A stretch of DNA of 64,000 nt from Rehmannia glutinosa (Eukaryota; Streptophyta; Magnoliopsida; Lamiales; Orobanchaceae). Position 1 is the stretch's first letter, and the number at the start of each line of letters is the position of its first letter. This document shows, piece after piece, positions 1 through 11,040 of the stretch. A program made the position numbers and the translations under genes. The stretch spans positions 1,029,516 to 1,093,515 of the forward strand of contig JABTTQ020003454.1 of NCBI GenBank assembly GCA_016081115.2, given 5' to 3'. Under the pieces are notes generated by a model, which did not search any database, was not told where the DNA came from, and saw only the letters and a list, made by a program, of their open reading frames with translations.

Positions 1-282
1 TTTAACATTTCTTTTGGCATATTTTACCAAATAAAAATAAAAAAAATATTAGTTTTAACATTGCAACCGCCAGTTCCACCATGGTTCCACCGACGGTTCT
101 AACCAACAATTAAAACCGCCGGTTCTACGGTTTTTGAGACCAAGGAACCAGAACCAAAACTGGTCTACACGGTTTTGGTTCCGATTTTGGAACCATTGAC
201 CGGTAAATGATTCCCAGAATCATTGACCACGGTTCCGATTTCGGTTTAGAACCTAGTTTTGGTTCCATTTGGCTACCACTAC
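1..282. mobile_element. MITE fragment with GGTTCC/GAACC arrays (hAT-like)
   Basis: The segment is full of degenerate GGTTCC and GAACC words in both orientations. It ends at about 282 with CCATTTGGCTACCACTA, which resembles the reverse complement of the TAGGGGTGGCCAAATGG start of a second copy near 42557. It interrupts the Copia polyprotein just after its M-V-T-R-S-G motif, so it inserted into that element. The left end lies outside the window. Assignment to hAT rests on the TIR-like terminus only. Confidence 0.5.
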
Positions 283-2022
283 GTGTGACCATGGAATAAG
301 GTGGTTGAGGCTGTGGTGGGGCACTAGGAACATAGATAGGAAGAGGAGCATGTGATGACGAGGGTGATGACTGAGGTGGAGAGGAAGAGTGAAAGGGATG
401 AGACAACTGTGAGTGAGAAGAAGATGATAAAGGTATAGTAGGAGAAGGAAGAATAGGTAAAGAAGAAGAGTGAAAAGAAGGCACAGAGGGCTGAGGAGAA
501 TGAGTGAATAACTCAGAGAATGGGAAGTCAAATTCATTGAAAACCACAGTTCTGGCTATATAGATGCGGCCTGAGGGATGTAAACACTTATAGTCCTTGT
601 GTTTTATGTTATATCCAATGAAAATGCACTTAGAGGTTCTAAATTGGAGTTTGGAGTTATTATATGGTCTCAAATAGGGGTAGCATGCACATCCAAAAGT
701 TTTGAAGAAATTATAAGTCAGGAGATTTATGAAATAGCTTTTGATAGGAGGATAGAAATGGAATGACAGAGGAGGGTAATCTATTGATTAAAAAAGTAAT
801 AGTAGAGAAAGCATTCCACCAAAATTTAGGGGGAAGTTTGGCTTGAGCAAGAAGAGTAAGACCAATTTCAACAATGTGTTGGTGTTTTCGTTCGGCTCTT
901 CCATTTTGTTGATGTGTATATTGACAAGGATGGTGAGAAAAAATACCAAGAGATTGAAGTAAGGATTTTAAGGGCCTATACTCTCCCCCCTAGTCAAATT
1001 GAAGGCATTGAATGGAAGTGTGAAACTGTTATTCCACCATGGCTTTAAAATTAAGAAAAATATTTCAAACCTGAGCCTTAGTGTGTAAGGGGTATATCCA
1101 TGTAAAACGAGTATAGTCATCAATGAAATGGACATAATATTTGTAGCCTTCAGAAGAACTTTGAGATGCAGGGCCCCAAACATCAGTATGCACCAATTGA
1201 AAGGGTTGGGAAGTATGGTGTTAACAGATGGAAAAGAATTACTATGTTGTTTTCCATATTTACAATGAAATGGACATAATATTTGTAGCCTTCAGAAGAA
1301 CTTTGAGATGCAGGGCCCCAAACATCAGTATGCACCAATTGAAAGGGTTGGGAAGTATGGTGTTAACAGATGGAAAAGAATTACTATGTTGTTTTCCATA
1401 TTTACAAGCCTCACCGAAAGGAACATGAGTAACAACTGTAGGTAATTTCAGTGCTTTTATTACATGAGAAAAAGAGTTATTACATGGATGGCGTACCCTT
1501 TGATGCCAAAGGACAACATCTGAGGAATGACAAATAGAAGCGGAATTTATTGAAGGTTTTACACATATGGGATTACATTGTTGAAAAGTAGAAGCAGACT
1601 TTGGAAAAGCTGAAGCAGACTTTGGAGATTTGCAAGAGAAAGTAGCAGCTTTAATGGAAGAGAGCTGAGATCAATTTGGTACAAGCCATCCTTAAGAAGA
1701 CCCTTCAACAGGACCTGGTGTGTACCCTGATCCTCGATAAGACAAAATGAGTCATGAAATTCAATGAATACCTTGTTATTTTTAATGAATTGATCAGATA
1801 TGCTAAGAAGTATCTTAGTGATATATGGAACAAATAACACATTGTGAAGAGTAAGAGGTTTGAAAGGATTAAAGCTGGGAAAGAAGTAGAGTCAACGTGT
1901 GAAATAGGAATTCTAGAACCATTACCAACAACAAGTTCATCCTTACCATTATATGGAGACTGCACAGTCAAATTACCTAGCTGAGTAGTAACATGGTGAG
2001 TAGCACCACTGTCCATATACAA
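283..2022 (-). pseudogene. Copia protease-integrase remnant
   Basis: Minus-strand fragments of a Copia pol. Near 2022-1900 a fragment begins M-Y-M-D-S-G-A-T-H-H, the aspartic protease active-site context. Further left (673-283) is the integrase-to-RT linker, with the phrase KCIFIGYNIKHKDYKC typical of the region after the integrase core, ending in M-V-T-R-S-G. Between them the reading frame is lost repeatedly and a perfect 142-bp direct duplication (1121-1404) disrupts the integrase. The fragments cannot encode a working integrase. No RT motif is present before the MITE boundary. Confidence 0.75.
1121..1404. repeat. 142-bp perfect tandem duplication inside Copia integrase
   Basis: Positions 1121-1262 and 1263-1404 read the same, from CAATGAAATGG to CCATATTTA. 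The unit is internal to the decayed integrase and has no other boundary signal. Confidence 0.9.
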
Positions 2023-2028
2023 TCATTA

Positions 2029-3062
2029 TCAGTGGACAAGGAATGAGAACCAGGCTGCTGAGAAATAAAAAAATGAAGAAGGCTTGGAGACTTCAGTGTG
2101 TGGAGCAACATAGGAGGTGTTCTGTTGATAAGAAGATTCCACAAAGTGTGCCTGAGGAGACATAAAACCAGGTGGAGCAGAGGAAAGTGAAGATTCCAAT
2201 CCAGTAAAATTTGGATCATATCTATCGAAACACTTGGCTGCAATGTGATTGTGTTTACCACATATCTGACAAATGAGTCTAGAGTTTCCTCCCCTGAAAA
2301 ACCTTCCTCTACCTCGATTTCTACCTTGAAAACCACCTCTAGGAGGTCTAAATTTATTGAATGGCTTCCTAGATGCCATATGCAAAACTGGTACAGAAGA
2401 ATTACCAGAAGCAGTAAAAGCTTGAGGATTGTTTGGCAATGACTGTTGCTGCTGTTGAATACAAGATTCATGTGTCTGTAAAGTAAATTGAACTTCAGAG
2501 ATGCTCACATTACCAATTTGAGAAGTAAGATGCACCACCACAGATTCATACTCAGGAGATAAACCATTCAAAATATCCAAAACCAACTCGTCATCCGAAA
2601 TCTCATGGCCAGCCATACGAATTTGATCTACAATATTAGTCATTTGAAGAACATAATCTTCAATAGAAGAATCTCCTTTCTTAGTGTCATGAAGCAGCTT
2701 CTTAAGATGTAGCAATCATGATTTAGACTGTGTGCGAATAAAACCTCAAAAACATTCCACAAATCAGCTGCAGTAACACAACGATGTACATATCCAAGCA
2801 TCGATTCAGAAATAATAGAACTAAGCAGCCAACTAAACAGGAATTGATCCTTCCTTTCCACTCAGTAAACTCAGGATTAATAAGACGAGTACCAGATGAA
2901 GATTCATCTAAAAATTGAGCAGGAGTCGAGGTCGTGCCAAGCAAAAAATTCTCGAATCCATGTGCGAATCACCGTAGAAGATTTGAACCCGCGTAAATGA
3001 TAGTTAGTCCAATCCAAACGGACTGTGAAGGTCGGAAAGGTAGGTAGAGATGGATGAGACAT
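2029..3062 (-). pseudogene. Copia gag remnant with CCHC zinc knuckle
   Basis: Probable start ATG at 3060-3062 (MSHPSLPTF), then several frame changes. The largest open piece (2715-2029) has the helical UBN2-type capsid region followed by a glycine/arginine-rich stretch and the zinc knuckle C-Q-I-C-x4-H-x4-C, which binds element RNA during packaging. Two overlapping frames at 2640-2944 hold the earlier part, so at least two indels separate start and knuckle. The family is clear from the knuckle and from the conserved ILNGLSPEYE phrase. Confidence 0.8.
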
Positions 3063-3117
3063 CGAAAAACACCAGAGATTAATCGAAGAAGAAGATCACC
3101 AATAGCCAAAAAATCTG

Positions 3118-3130
3118 GCTCATGATACCA
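3118..3130 (-). other. Primer-binding site (initiator tRNA-Met type)
   Basis: On the minus strand TGGTATCATGAGC directly follows the LTR end, matching the usual Copia tRNA-Met primer site TGGTATCAGAGC with few changes. It fixes the 5' LTR boundary. Confidence 0.85.
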
Positions 3131-3351
3131 TGTTGAGATTCAAAGTAAAGATAGAAAGAAAGCTGAATGATTTAATTGTTTCAAAAATGAAGAATTACAT
3201 TTGTGAGAATCTCTATTTATAGCTGGAATCTTAGCTGAGAAAAACTAACACTAACAGATTTTAGTTATATTATTGTAACAGGAAAACTAACATGAACAGT
3301 TATAACAGAATTAACTAACTTCTTCAACCACCTCTAATTGTACACTCAACA
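3131..3351 (-). repeat. Copia 5' LTR (221 bp)
   Basis: Read on the minus strand the LTR starts TGTTGAGTGTACAATT at 3351 and ends GAATCTCAACA at 3131, giving TGTTGA/TCAACA inverted termini. A TATAAATAG box lies near 3212-3222, consistent with the U3/R promoter of a short Copia LTR. The partner LTR is not in the window. Confidence 0.85.
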
Positions 3352-3888
3352 GAGATGTAATGCAGAATATGCACTAAAATAATACAAACTGTTGGAGATG
3401 GTTTTAAGGCACATAACCAGCCGATATAACGTCAAATATATATGTAATGAGATTTTTAATAAACTTGACATATATTTATATTAGAATATATTAAACAAGA
3501 TACAAATAAAAATCATATAATGTATCATAATCGGATATGTTTTCATATCTAACAATAATTTTTTTGGCAAACATGTGGTAGTGCAACTTCTTACTGTACT
3601 TACAATAAGCCACCTTAGAAAAAATAAAAAGATGCCGCCAGCTTAGGATGCTCTATTTGCTAAAACCTAACAAGTTGTGGCCAAAACGTCAAAGCACCTT
3701 TTCTGGCTTTAATATTTTCATTGATTTTCATGGAGCCTTTGTGAAGATACACAGAATTTGACCATTAATCTTAATAGAGAGGGAGAAAGAATCACTCCTT
3801 TACATCTGAATCGCAAACATACAATTAATAGACTATTGAAAACTGAAGTATACATCATACATGTCAGTAGTTATTGTGATATTAATTA
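3352..3888. other. AT-rich spacer, no gene seen
   Basis: No long coding frame, RNA gene or clear terminal repeat was recognised between the Copia LTR and the next MITE. Confidence 0.6.
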
Positions 3889-4501
3889 GGACTAATTACA
3901 AATACTATTTTGAGGAATAGCGTAATTTAAAAAAAAAATCAAGTTATCTTTCAAAATTTCAAATAGGTACCCCATTGACATGCATTTGATTTTCTTTCAC
4001 AAATTGCACTCTCAAGTGGAGGGTATTTATTAAGTAAATACAAACATCAAAGGGTGTTTGTAACACTATAAAGTGGGTTTTTATAAGAGCCAGTCGGATT
4101 TTTGGCCGCTTCTCTAAAGCAAATATATTTTTAGCCATATATTTTAAAACATGTTTTTTATCCATATTTTGATTTTAATTGTCTACATAGCCCCTTTTTT
4201 CCATTTTTGGGACTATTCAATTTTTCGGTACCCCAAGAGATGTTTTTCGGTACCGAGAAATGAACAACATCAATTTTTTAGAAAATGGCAAAGTGCCTAA
4301 CAAAATAATAAAGAACGGTATGACTGTCAGTTTTTAGTCAAAATGACTACAAAATATTTTTGAAAACATGACTATTTTTCATTTTCCCAATACGTAAACG
4401 GCCAACTTAGCCTGTCACTACTTTTTATAATTCTGAATTGAATGATAACTGGTGCCTTTTGTAATTAGGCTAAAACTCAAGGGTAATTTTTGTAATTATC
4501 C
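3889..4501. mobile_element. MITE, GGATAATTAC-type family, copy 1
   Basis: Begins GGACTAATTACAAA and ends GTAATTATCC, flanked by a 9-bp repeat TATTAATTA (3880-3888 and 4502-4510). The inner ends resemble other copies, with an ACTCAAGGGTAATTTTTG-like right arm. It is longer than its relatives because about 300 bp of unrelated sequence sits in the middle. Target duplications of 8-9 bp suggest hAT or Mutator superfamily. Confidence 0.7.
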
Positions 4502-4796
4502 TATTAATTATCTAATATATTTTTCCTCTCCTAAGATTCCCATTTTCAGCAGCAAACCACGAGATCTATCCCAAAGAAAAAATGTTAAACAGATCCTTAA
4601 ATTTATAGAATACTATATATGTATTTCAGAGAAAGAAAAAAAAAACGAAGCATCTCAGTTGATGAAAGTGATAGTACAAGAACAAACAAATTCCCTCTTC
4701 AACAAAGTACACCTGGAGAACTTCCACTGGCACTAAATTCACTGCAACCTCCAAATTAAAAAAAAAAAACTACACCATTGATTTACGAAAATGGTG

Positions 4797-6242
4797 TTAT
4801 TCTGAGTACCCTAGTAATCCTGTGGTATTTTCATCTGGCATGCAAAATCCATAGCTGGAGATAGCAGAAGGGTAAAAAAGACAACTAATTATATCTCCCC
4901 AGCTACTATTTTTCATGTCCACCGCAGACAAACAATCTTGTCCGTCCGATTGCGGCGTGCGATACATTACACGATCTTCTGGAATGTTCTCTTCAAATGC
5001 TTGAAAATTAATGTCGCTTCCCAATTGCTGTTGATTTTGAGAACATGAGATATGATCATAAGATGTACTATTGTAGCAAATTAGGTTTTCCCAGTTGTTG
5101 TTCGGTAATAATATTTGTGGATGATCGTACGAAAATTTTGGGTCGACAGGAGGCGTGATGGGAATATCGGCGAAGGCCGAATTTGACGGCGGCAGAAAGG
5201 GTGGCGGCGCCACTAGCTGTGGTGGCGGCCGAGGGTTTAGGCTGAAATTACAATTTTGACCTCCTCTTTTGTGAGCCCCTCTTTGTTGTTCTCTCCTTTG
5301 TCTGCCTAAAAGCTTCTTCTTCAGCCTTGTGTTCCAGTAGTTTTTTATGTCGTTATCCGTTCTTCCAGGTAATTGAGCTGCGATAATTGACCATCTGCGT
5401 AAAAACACAGATAAAGATCAAAACCCAAACCCTATAATTTTGGTCATGTAATATAAGGGAATACTATATTCAGTCCTGTAAATATTCTGTGTAATAAATT
5501 TTGGTCTCGTAAGTAGACATATTAATTTGATCATGTAATTATACTATATAACAATTTTGATCCTGTAAGTTTTGAATTTTGTTTAATTCTAGTCTTATAA
5601 TTCAATTTTTATGCAAGTTTGGTCCCAAAAATTGAAATATTGATCAAGTACCCATCCGGAACAAAACCACACAAAGTTAGAACTTATCAAAAATCAAAAT
5701 TTAAAGAATCGAAATTACAGGACCAAATATGTCACTCCTTCGTATTTACATAACCAAAATACTTACATGACCAAATATATATGTCACCCCATTATACTTA
5801 TATGACCAAAAAAATTGAAATTAAGCCTATATATAATTTTTAAAACTGGTGAATATAAGTAATGTTTCAAGTTATTTAATAAATTATTACCTGCTTCCAA
5901 TGGTGATATAGAGGTGGATAATCAAATTATCTTCATCCTCAGTAAACCCTCCATGCTTGATATTGGGCCTCAGATAATTCAGCCATCTAAGCCGACAACT
6001 CTTTCCGCATCTCTTCAGACCTAATTAATCAAAATTGAAAGAGAGATTAATTAATTATAATTAAGAAATTAAAATAGCATGTAACAATTATGAGTACTTG
6101 AGGTACCTATTTTCTGCGGTAAGGCAATCCAGTTTCCTCCGGTTCCATGCTTTTCAATGTAGGATTTAAGTTTAGCATCTTCTTCAGGTGACCATGGCCC
6201 TCTTTTTACATTGGCTTTGTCACAGCAAGGCGCTCTCCCCAT
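4797..6242 (-). CDS. R2R3-MYB transcription factor, MYB36/RAX/MYB68-like
   Basis: Predicted DNA-binding regulator of 287 residues, acting in the nucleus. Exons: 6107-6242, 5891-6020 (the family's usual 130 bp) and 4797-5394. All junctions are GT/AG with matching phases. Residues about 10-115 form two MYB repeats with regular Trp spacing. R2 contains GPWSPEEDAKLKSYI and R3 ends in LPGRTDNDIKNYWNTRLKKK. The start MGRAPCC matches the family; an in-frame ATG nine codons upstream (6269) is less likely. The C-terminal part is Pro/Asn/Gln-rich with an SSWGDIISCLFYP motif. The N-terminus (CCDKANVKRG) and GTGGNWIALPQKIG point to subgroup 14, which in Arabidopsis includes regulators of Casparian strip formation and axillary meristems. 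Which role applies here cannot be told. Intact, no frameshift. Confidence 0.93.
5430..5860. mobile_element. MITE-like insert in MYB intron 2
   Basis: Most of the 496-bp second intron consists of repeats of the form TTTGGTCATGTAA and its complement, with ATTTTGGTCATGTAATA at one side and TATATGACCAAAAAAATTG at the other. Similar sequences lie at 6400-6800, 35045-35430 and 50690-50820. Exact ends and a target duplication were not found. Confidence 0.5.
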
Positions 6243-6300
6243 GTTTAATTGTTGGTTACTTGTATTCAAGCTTGTGTTGGTTTCTCTTTGATCTCACCTG

Positions 6301-6353
6301 CAAATTATATATAGAGAGAGAGGGAGAGAAGGAGAGAGAGAGTATATAATGGC
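6301..6353 (-). promoter_or_regulatory. MYB 5' leader GA/CT tract with possible TATA box
   Basis: On the minus strand, CCATTATATACTC (complement of 6341-6353) is a TATA-like box about 100 bp upstream of the MYB start, followed by a CT-rich run, a common arrangement in plant 5' leaders. A second AT stretch (ATATATAATTTG) is closer. The transcription start is not determined. Confidence 0.4.
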
Positions 6354-6399
6354 TGGAGAAGTGAGATGGGATGAGATGGGAAGATATGTAATTATTAAA

Positions 6400-6800
6400 T
6401 TAGATTAGCAAAATTACAAAATTAGTCGTGTAACTATACTGCAGTTGCAAAAAGGTCCACCTCTAAAAACCATTTTTTGCAAAAATGTCCTGTAACTATA
6501 GAAATCTCTTAGTTGAGGTGCTACAAAATGCACGGTTTTGCCAAATGGTTCTGTAATTATAAATAAATCTCATTTTTGATACTAATGTCACCGAATTTCA
6601 ATCATATGTGAGCGACACATGTAGTTCCAGTTTTTTGTGAAATTAGTACCAAAAATGAAATTTACTTACAGTTACAGGACTATTTTGCAGGACTAAAATT
6701 GAGATGTTTATATAATTACGACACGTTTTTGCAAAACGTAATTTTTACATGATCTTTTTGCATCGCATAGTTAGAGGACTATTTTTGCAATTCTATCAAA
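6400..6800. mobile_element. MITE in MYB upstream region
   Basis: Inverted ends AATTACAAAATTAGTCGTG (left) and, in reverse complement from the right, AATTGCAAAAATAGTCCTC. The inside has repeated TGTAACTATA and TTGCAAAAA words. It lies about 160-560 bp upstream of the MYB start, so it may have altered the promoter. Superfamily uncertain. Confidence 0.55.
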
Positions 6801-7148
6801 TTATATTATATGGTTAATCTCAGAAAGTGGGGAGCGGAAAAAAGATGGGCTTCTTTATGGTATATATTAAATTAATGCAGCAAATTGAATGACAGAGAGT
6901 AGACCAAGCTTTTTCTGATTGTCTTTTCATCTTAGTCTAGAATCTAAATGTGAACAGTGTTATATCATATATGTGATTATTCATAATGTTGCTTTACATT
7001 AATCTGTTAACCCCTGCCTTTCAGGGAAAGAATATGTATAAAAATTAAAATCTCCATTTCTAGGAATATTCCTTTTTTTTTTTAACTTAGTTTGCTAACT
7101 ATTTTATTTTAAGTGAATCCCACGTCAATCCGTGTGGCTGTAAAATTG
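6801..7148. other. AT-rich spacer, no gene seen
   Basis: No coding frame or structured repeat recognised. Confidence 0.5.
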
Positions 7149-7156
7149 CTTGGGAT

Positions 7157-7348
7157 CAATGGCGGAGGGAAGGGGGGCCATTCCGGGCCCAGTCCCCACC
7201 CCCCCATTTTTTTTTAAAAAAAAAAATTTACACTAGAAAATTTTTTTCTTTAAAAAAATTTATTTATATTTTATATGATTTTCGTATTTCGGTCCATCCC
7301 ATTTTCGTGTATCGGCTCACCTCGTTTTTATTCCTGGCTACGCCCTTG
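7157..7348. mobile_element. hAT-type MITE (192 bp)
   Basis: Starts CAATGGCGGAG and ends CTACGCCCTTG, an imperfect inverted pair (CAATGGCGGAG / CAAGGGCGTAG). Flanked by a perfect 8-bp duplication CTTGGGAT at 7149-7156 and 7349-7356. The 8-bp duplication and CA-GGCGGA termini fit the hAT superfamily. No coding capacity. Confidence 0.85.
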
Positions 7349-7390
7349 CTTGGGATCTACTTTGGTTTTAACTTTAGATAGTATACAAAA

Positions 7391-7500
7391 TCATTTGGCC
7401 GATTAACCCAATGACCACGAATATTACTCACAATGACGAGGTCTGGGTTCGAGTAACTTGCAACGACGGGACCAAACTTTTATTTAAAAAAAAGTTTTTA
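7391..7500 (+). mobile_element. SINE-like retroposon
   Basis: A 110-bp insert flanked by TAGTATACAAAA (7379-7390) and TAGCATACAAAA (7501-7512), a 12-bp duplication with one mismatch. It contains GGGTTCGAGTA, close to a pol III B box, and ends in A- and T-rich runs. A short length, B box and variable duplication fit a tRNA-derived SINE. The A box is not convincing. Confidence 0.6.
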
Positions 7501-8181
7501 TAGCATACAAAACTAATTTTTTCCAGATGAAAACCTAATATTTTTCAGCGCTCCCGTGATATTATATCATTGTCCAATATTACAAAAACTAATATACTCT
7601 CAAATGAACTACGTAGTAATACTTTTCAGAATGACTGCTAATACTTTTCAGAGGAACTGCTAATAACGGTCCCTGCTAATGAAATAAAAATACAACCGGG
7701 TCATTTTTTGGATCCATCTAATGGGTTTTGACCCGTTAGACCATCTGACGGGAGTTTTTTGGTCTATAACCAACGATGGAACGCACTACAAGAAAATAAG
7801 GAAATTCCAGTGGGAAAAATATGTTGGATTTTGGCCAATTATCGTTGGAATTATTGATTCCAACGGAAATTCCAACATAAAATGTATTGTTGGTAAAATG
7901 GCCGTTGGAATGACTAAATTCCAATAGAAATTCCAATGGAAAAATATTCCAACTGAATTTCCAACGTTATTTATCCATTGTAATATATAACTGTTGGAAA
8001 GAACTCCAATATTTTTTCCAACACTAATTCCAACAGAGTTATACCATTGGAATATAGTTAATACGTTGGAAAAAAACTCCAACGGTTATTCCAACGGAAT
8101 TATACTATTGGAATTTAGTCCAATGGTATATATCCGTTGGAATATTCAATCAATTTATCTCATTATCTAATATCTTTAAAT

Positions 8182-8258
8182 TCCCAGTAGGTCACCCATC
8201 ATCAATTTGTCCCAAGTCAAGCACATTTAACCATGTAGTTTCAATATGATTGACTCCA
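8182..8258 (-). other. 5S rRNA-like fragment inside CACTA element
   Basis: The plus-strand text TCCCAGTAGGTCACCCATC followed by CCCAAGTCAAGCACATTTAAC closely tracks the reverse complement of plant 5S rRNA around its internal promoter (GATGGGTGACC...CTGGGA). It is too short and divergent to be a functional gene. It probably descends from a captured 5S segment. Confidence 0.55.
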
Positions 8259-8735
8259 GAAGAGAAGATATATTTTATTGATATGGATTATACTATCAAA
8301 TCATTTAACCCCTATTGAAATTTTCCAATGGAATTTATCAACAACATGTTGTACCATTGGAATCTCCGTTGGAATTTTAAAAACTCCAACAGAAATTCCA
8401 ACGATTAATTCCAACATTTGGTTTACTGTTGGAATTTTCCAATGGTATGTTTTAGTAAAAACTCCAACAGAAATTCTAACGATTCCAACATTTGGTTTAC
8501 TATTGGAATTTTTGTTGAAATTTACCAATTGTATGTTTTAGCGATGGAATTTCTGTTGGAATTTTTAAAATTCTAATAGTATTTCCAATGGTTTATTATT
8601 AATGTTGGAATCACTGTTGGAATTTTCCAACGGTTAGTTGTGGTGTTTGAATTTCCGTTAGAATTTTAAATTCTAACATGATTTCCAACATTTTATACTA
8701 ACAGTTTTGTTTACCGTTTGAATTTTCATTGGAAT

Positions 8736-9558
8736 CAGGGGCGGATGATAATGGAGCCAGCACTGGGCTTGAGCCCAGTGCAAATTTTTAAAATCCTACT
8801 TTTGGTACTATTTATTTTACATTTTCTATAATTAACTCATCCCAAAATTTAATGCAAAACTTAAAGCCACCCTAAAATTTACATTCATTTTGAAAATTAA
8901 GAATGAAAAACTTAAAACTTTTGTGTTATAATGATATAATATTGATGCTATAATTTTTATTTTTTTTATCTTTAGACTATTTTGTGATCCTTAATTTATT
9001 ATTAGTATATTTACCATGTCACTAAGTTCAACTATACTTTAATATTTTAATTGGTAATTTATTAAAAATTAGAGTATGTATTTTAATTAGCATCAAATAT
9101 ATTTAAAAATCATTTGTTTTATTAGTTAATGGTCTAACGGGTCTAACTAAATAAATTTAATAATTTTGCTTATTATGCCAATCGTGTCCTGCCATACTTT
9201 TCGTATTTTTAGCCCATCATGTTTGATTTTAAATTTTAGGCCCAATAAGGTTTTTGTGTTGTGTTCGTACTTTATTTTATTGTGTCAAGTTGTTATTTAT
9301 TGACTTGGTACTACCGATTTGTCTCTCCTAAATGTCATCATCAAGTATGAAATTGAAAATCTGTTTCTTTAGCTTTTTTATATTTAGTTGTTGGATTATG
9401 TTATTTTGTTGCTAGAAAACAAATAGCATGGAAAATAAAATATGTCTATTTGATTGCTAATATAAATATACCACTGTGTTTTTATGAAGTAATTTTTACA
9501 CTTTGTGTAATTATTATTTCTTAGCCCACCCTACTACTAATTTTTGGATCCGTCACTG
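8736..9558. mobile_element. hAT-type element nested in the CACTA element
   Basis: Starts CAGGGGCGGAT and ends ATCCGTCACTG (reverse complement CAGTGACGGAT). Flanked by ATTGGAAT (8728-8735) and ACTGGAAT (9559-9566), an 8-bp duplication with one mismatch. The flanks are CACTA subterminal repeat sequence, so it inserted there later. 823 bp, AT-rich, no transposase frame. Confidence 0.8.
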
Positions 9559-9680
9559 ACTGGAATATTCCAACGATATATTGTAGCATTGGAATTTCCG
9601 TTGGAATTTTAACAATTCCAACAGTTTTTTATTTCGTTGGAATTCCTTTGTTGGAATTTGATTGTTTTCTTGTAATGACG

Positions 9681-10961
9681 TGTACAAGGTAATTAAAGTC
9701 TACATAGAGTAAAAAGTTCCTATTTTGTAGGCATTTAATTGTCAAATGATCCAAATTGCAATATTTAGGTTCTTAATTAATCTTAAATCTCAACAATTAT
9801 TCATATAATATTTTTGTTTTTGGGAAAAAATAAAAAGAAAGCATCACTCTTTATAATATATATTTGGGGCCTCCATTTTTTCAAGGCCTGAGGTAATTGA
9901 GACAATTGCCTCGTGGTTCGCATGCATGATCATGCCTTCATAAAGATACGCTGCCTAATTTGAATTTATAACAGGAAGGATTCAATTTTTTTTGTTCCAC
10001 TTTTCTATTCCATTTCATGTTACATTATTCGGATGAATGATATGTGTAGATATATTAAAATATAATCAACGGTCTATATTTATTTGAATAACACTTGTTA
10101 TTAATCCAGTTAAGTGGAACATGGAGTGCGAGTTAATTTCAAATTTTATGTTCAATTTGATGTTTTTTTTTCAGCATTAACTCACAAAATAACCAAATTA
10201 CCTACTTTACTTTTTTTGGAGTGTGTAGCTATTTCAAGTACAAGTAGATATAAGCCCTACATAAAGTAAAGTTTTACATATAAACAATCTCATGAGCTGA
10301 TTAACTTGAATGATATATAGCCTACTTGAATCATGATTTGTAATAGCCTTTGTCTCGAGTTAGATGTTGATTGATTATTAGGATTTTAAGTTTTTGCTTC
10401 TTTGCAGCTAGGCTAGTTCATAGGGGCCAAACCCCAAAAAAAAATTAAAAATTAAAAAATAAAAAATTGAAAAGAAATATAAGTCGACAGCTAGAGCCAA
10501 GATATGAAAGGTACGTACTGTTTATGATTTTTCAATGTCAAGTAATTTTACTATTAAATTATCTTGACTATCATGCACTCAAATTCATATTAAAATGTTT
10601 TAACTTTTGACATTATATTCATTATTATTTAATATGAATCATTAGTCATGTCGAATAGTATCATAAAAATCAGATGAAAAAAGTCAATATTAGAGGTGAC
10701 AAATTATTTCACGACCATGTCAACAAGGATTTATTTATCATGACCATGAATTTTCATTATTGTCACAAATACGAACATATACAAATACCTCACATGTAAT
10801 CCTCATAAGTCATTTCTATTTATGTAATTTGCATATTAATCTTATAGTTGGTATTTTGGCGTCGGGGATGATTTCAATAACTAAATATATACTTTGGTCT
10901 AAATTTTGTAATATAGGGTAGACAATTGTATATATATATATATATATATATTATACAATAT
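9681..10961. other. AT-rich intergenic DNA
   Basis: No coding frame or complete mobile element recognised. A (TA)n microsatellite lies at about 10929-10952. Confidence 0.6.
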
Positions 10962-11040
10962 CACTACTACAAGAAAAAACCAGTTTACCTACAGAAAAAT
11001 CTGTAGGTAAATATTAAGAAAATTTTAATTTATAGTGACA
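10962..11040 (+). mobile_element. Solitary CACTA-like left end
   Basis: CACTACTACAAGAAAAAACC is a CACTA-type terminus, followed by a short hairpin TTTACCTACAG...CTGTAGGTAAA. No matching right end was found downstream, and the 850-bp tandem duplication starts immediately after, so this looks like a truncated or rearranged element. Confidence 0.5.

Larger units (their letters stand above)
283..3351 (-). mobile_element. Decayed Ty1/Copia retrotransposon, 5' part
   Basis: A minus-strand Copia element with, in order from the right: 5' LTR (3131-3351), primer-binding site, gag with CCHC zinc knuckle, protease D-S-G motif, and integrase C-terminal region. The polyprotein is broken by several frameshifts and stops. 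The integrase region carries a 142-bp tandem duplication, and a MITE occupies the far left. Reverse transcriptase, RNase H and the 3' LTR are beyond the window or lost. The element is a relic and cannot make a full polyprotein. Confidence 0.85.
7784..9677. mobile_element. Non-autonomous CACTA element
   Basis: Left end CACTACAAGAAAATAAGG and right end, in reverse complement, CATTACAAGAAAACAATC, with the 3-bp duplication ACG at 7781-7783 and 9678-9680. This is the classic CACTA signature. Both subterminal regions hold many copies of TTCCAACGG and its complement CCGTTGGAA, the kind of array bound by CACTA transposases. There is no transposase gene. A 5S rRNA-like fragment (8182-8258) and a later hAT insertion (8736-9558) lie inside. 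Without the hAT element it is about 1.1 kb. Confidence 0.9.

Noticed and set aside
8182..8258. Functional 5S rRNA gene
   Set aside because: Only about 75 bases resemble 5S and many positions differ; it is inside a transposon.
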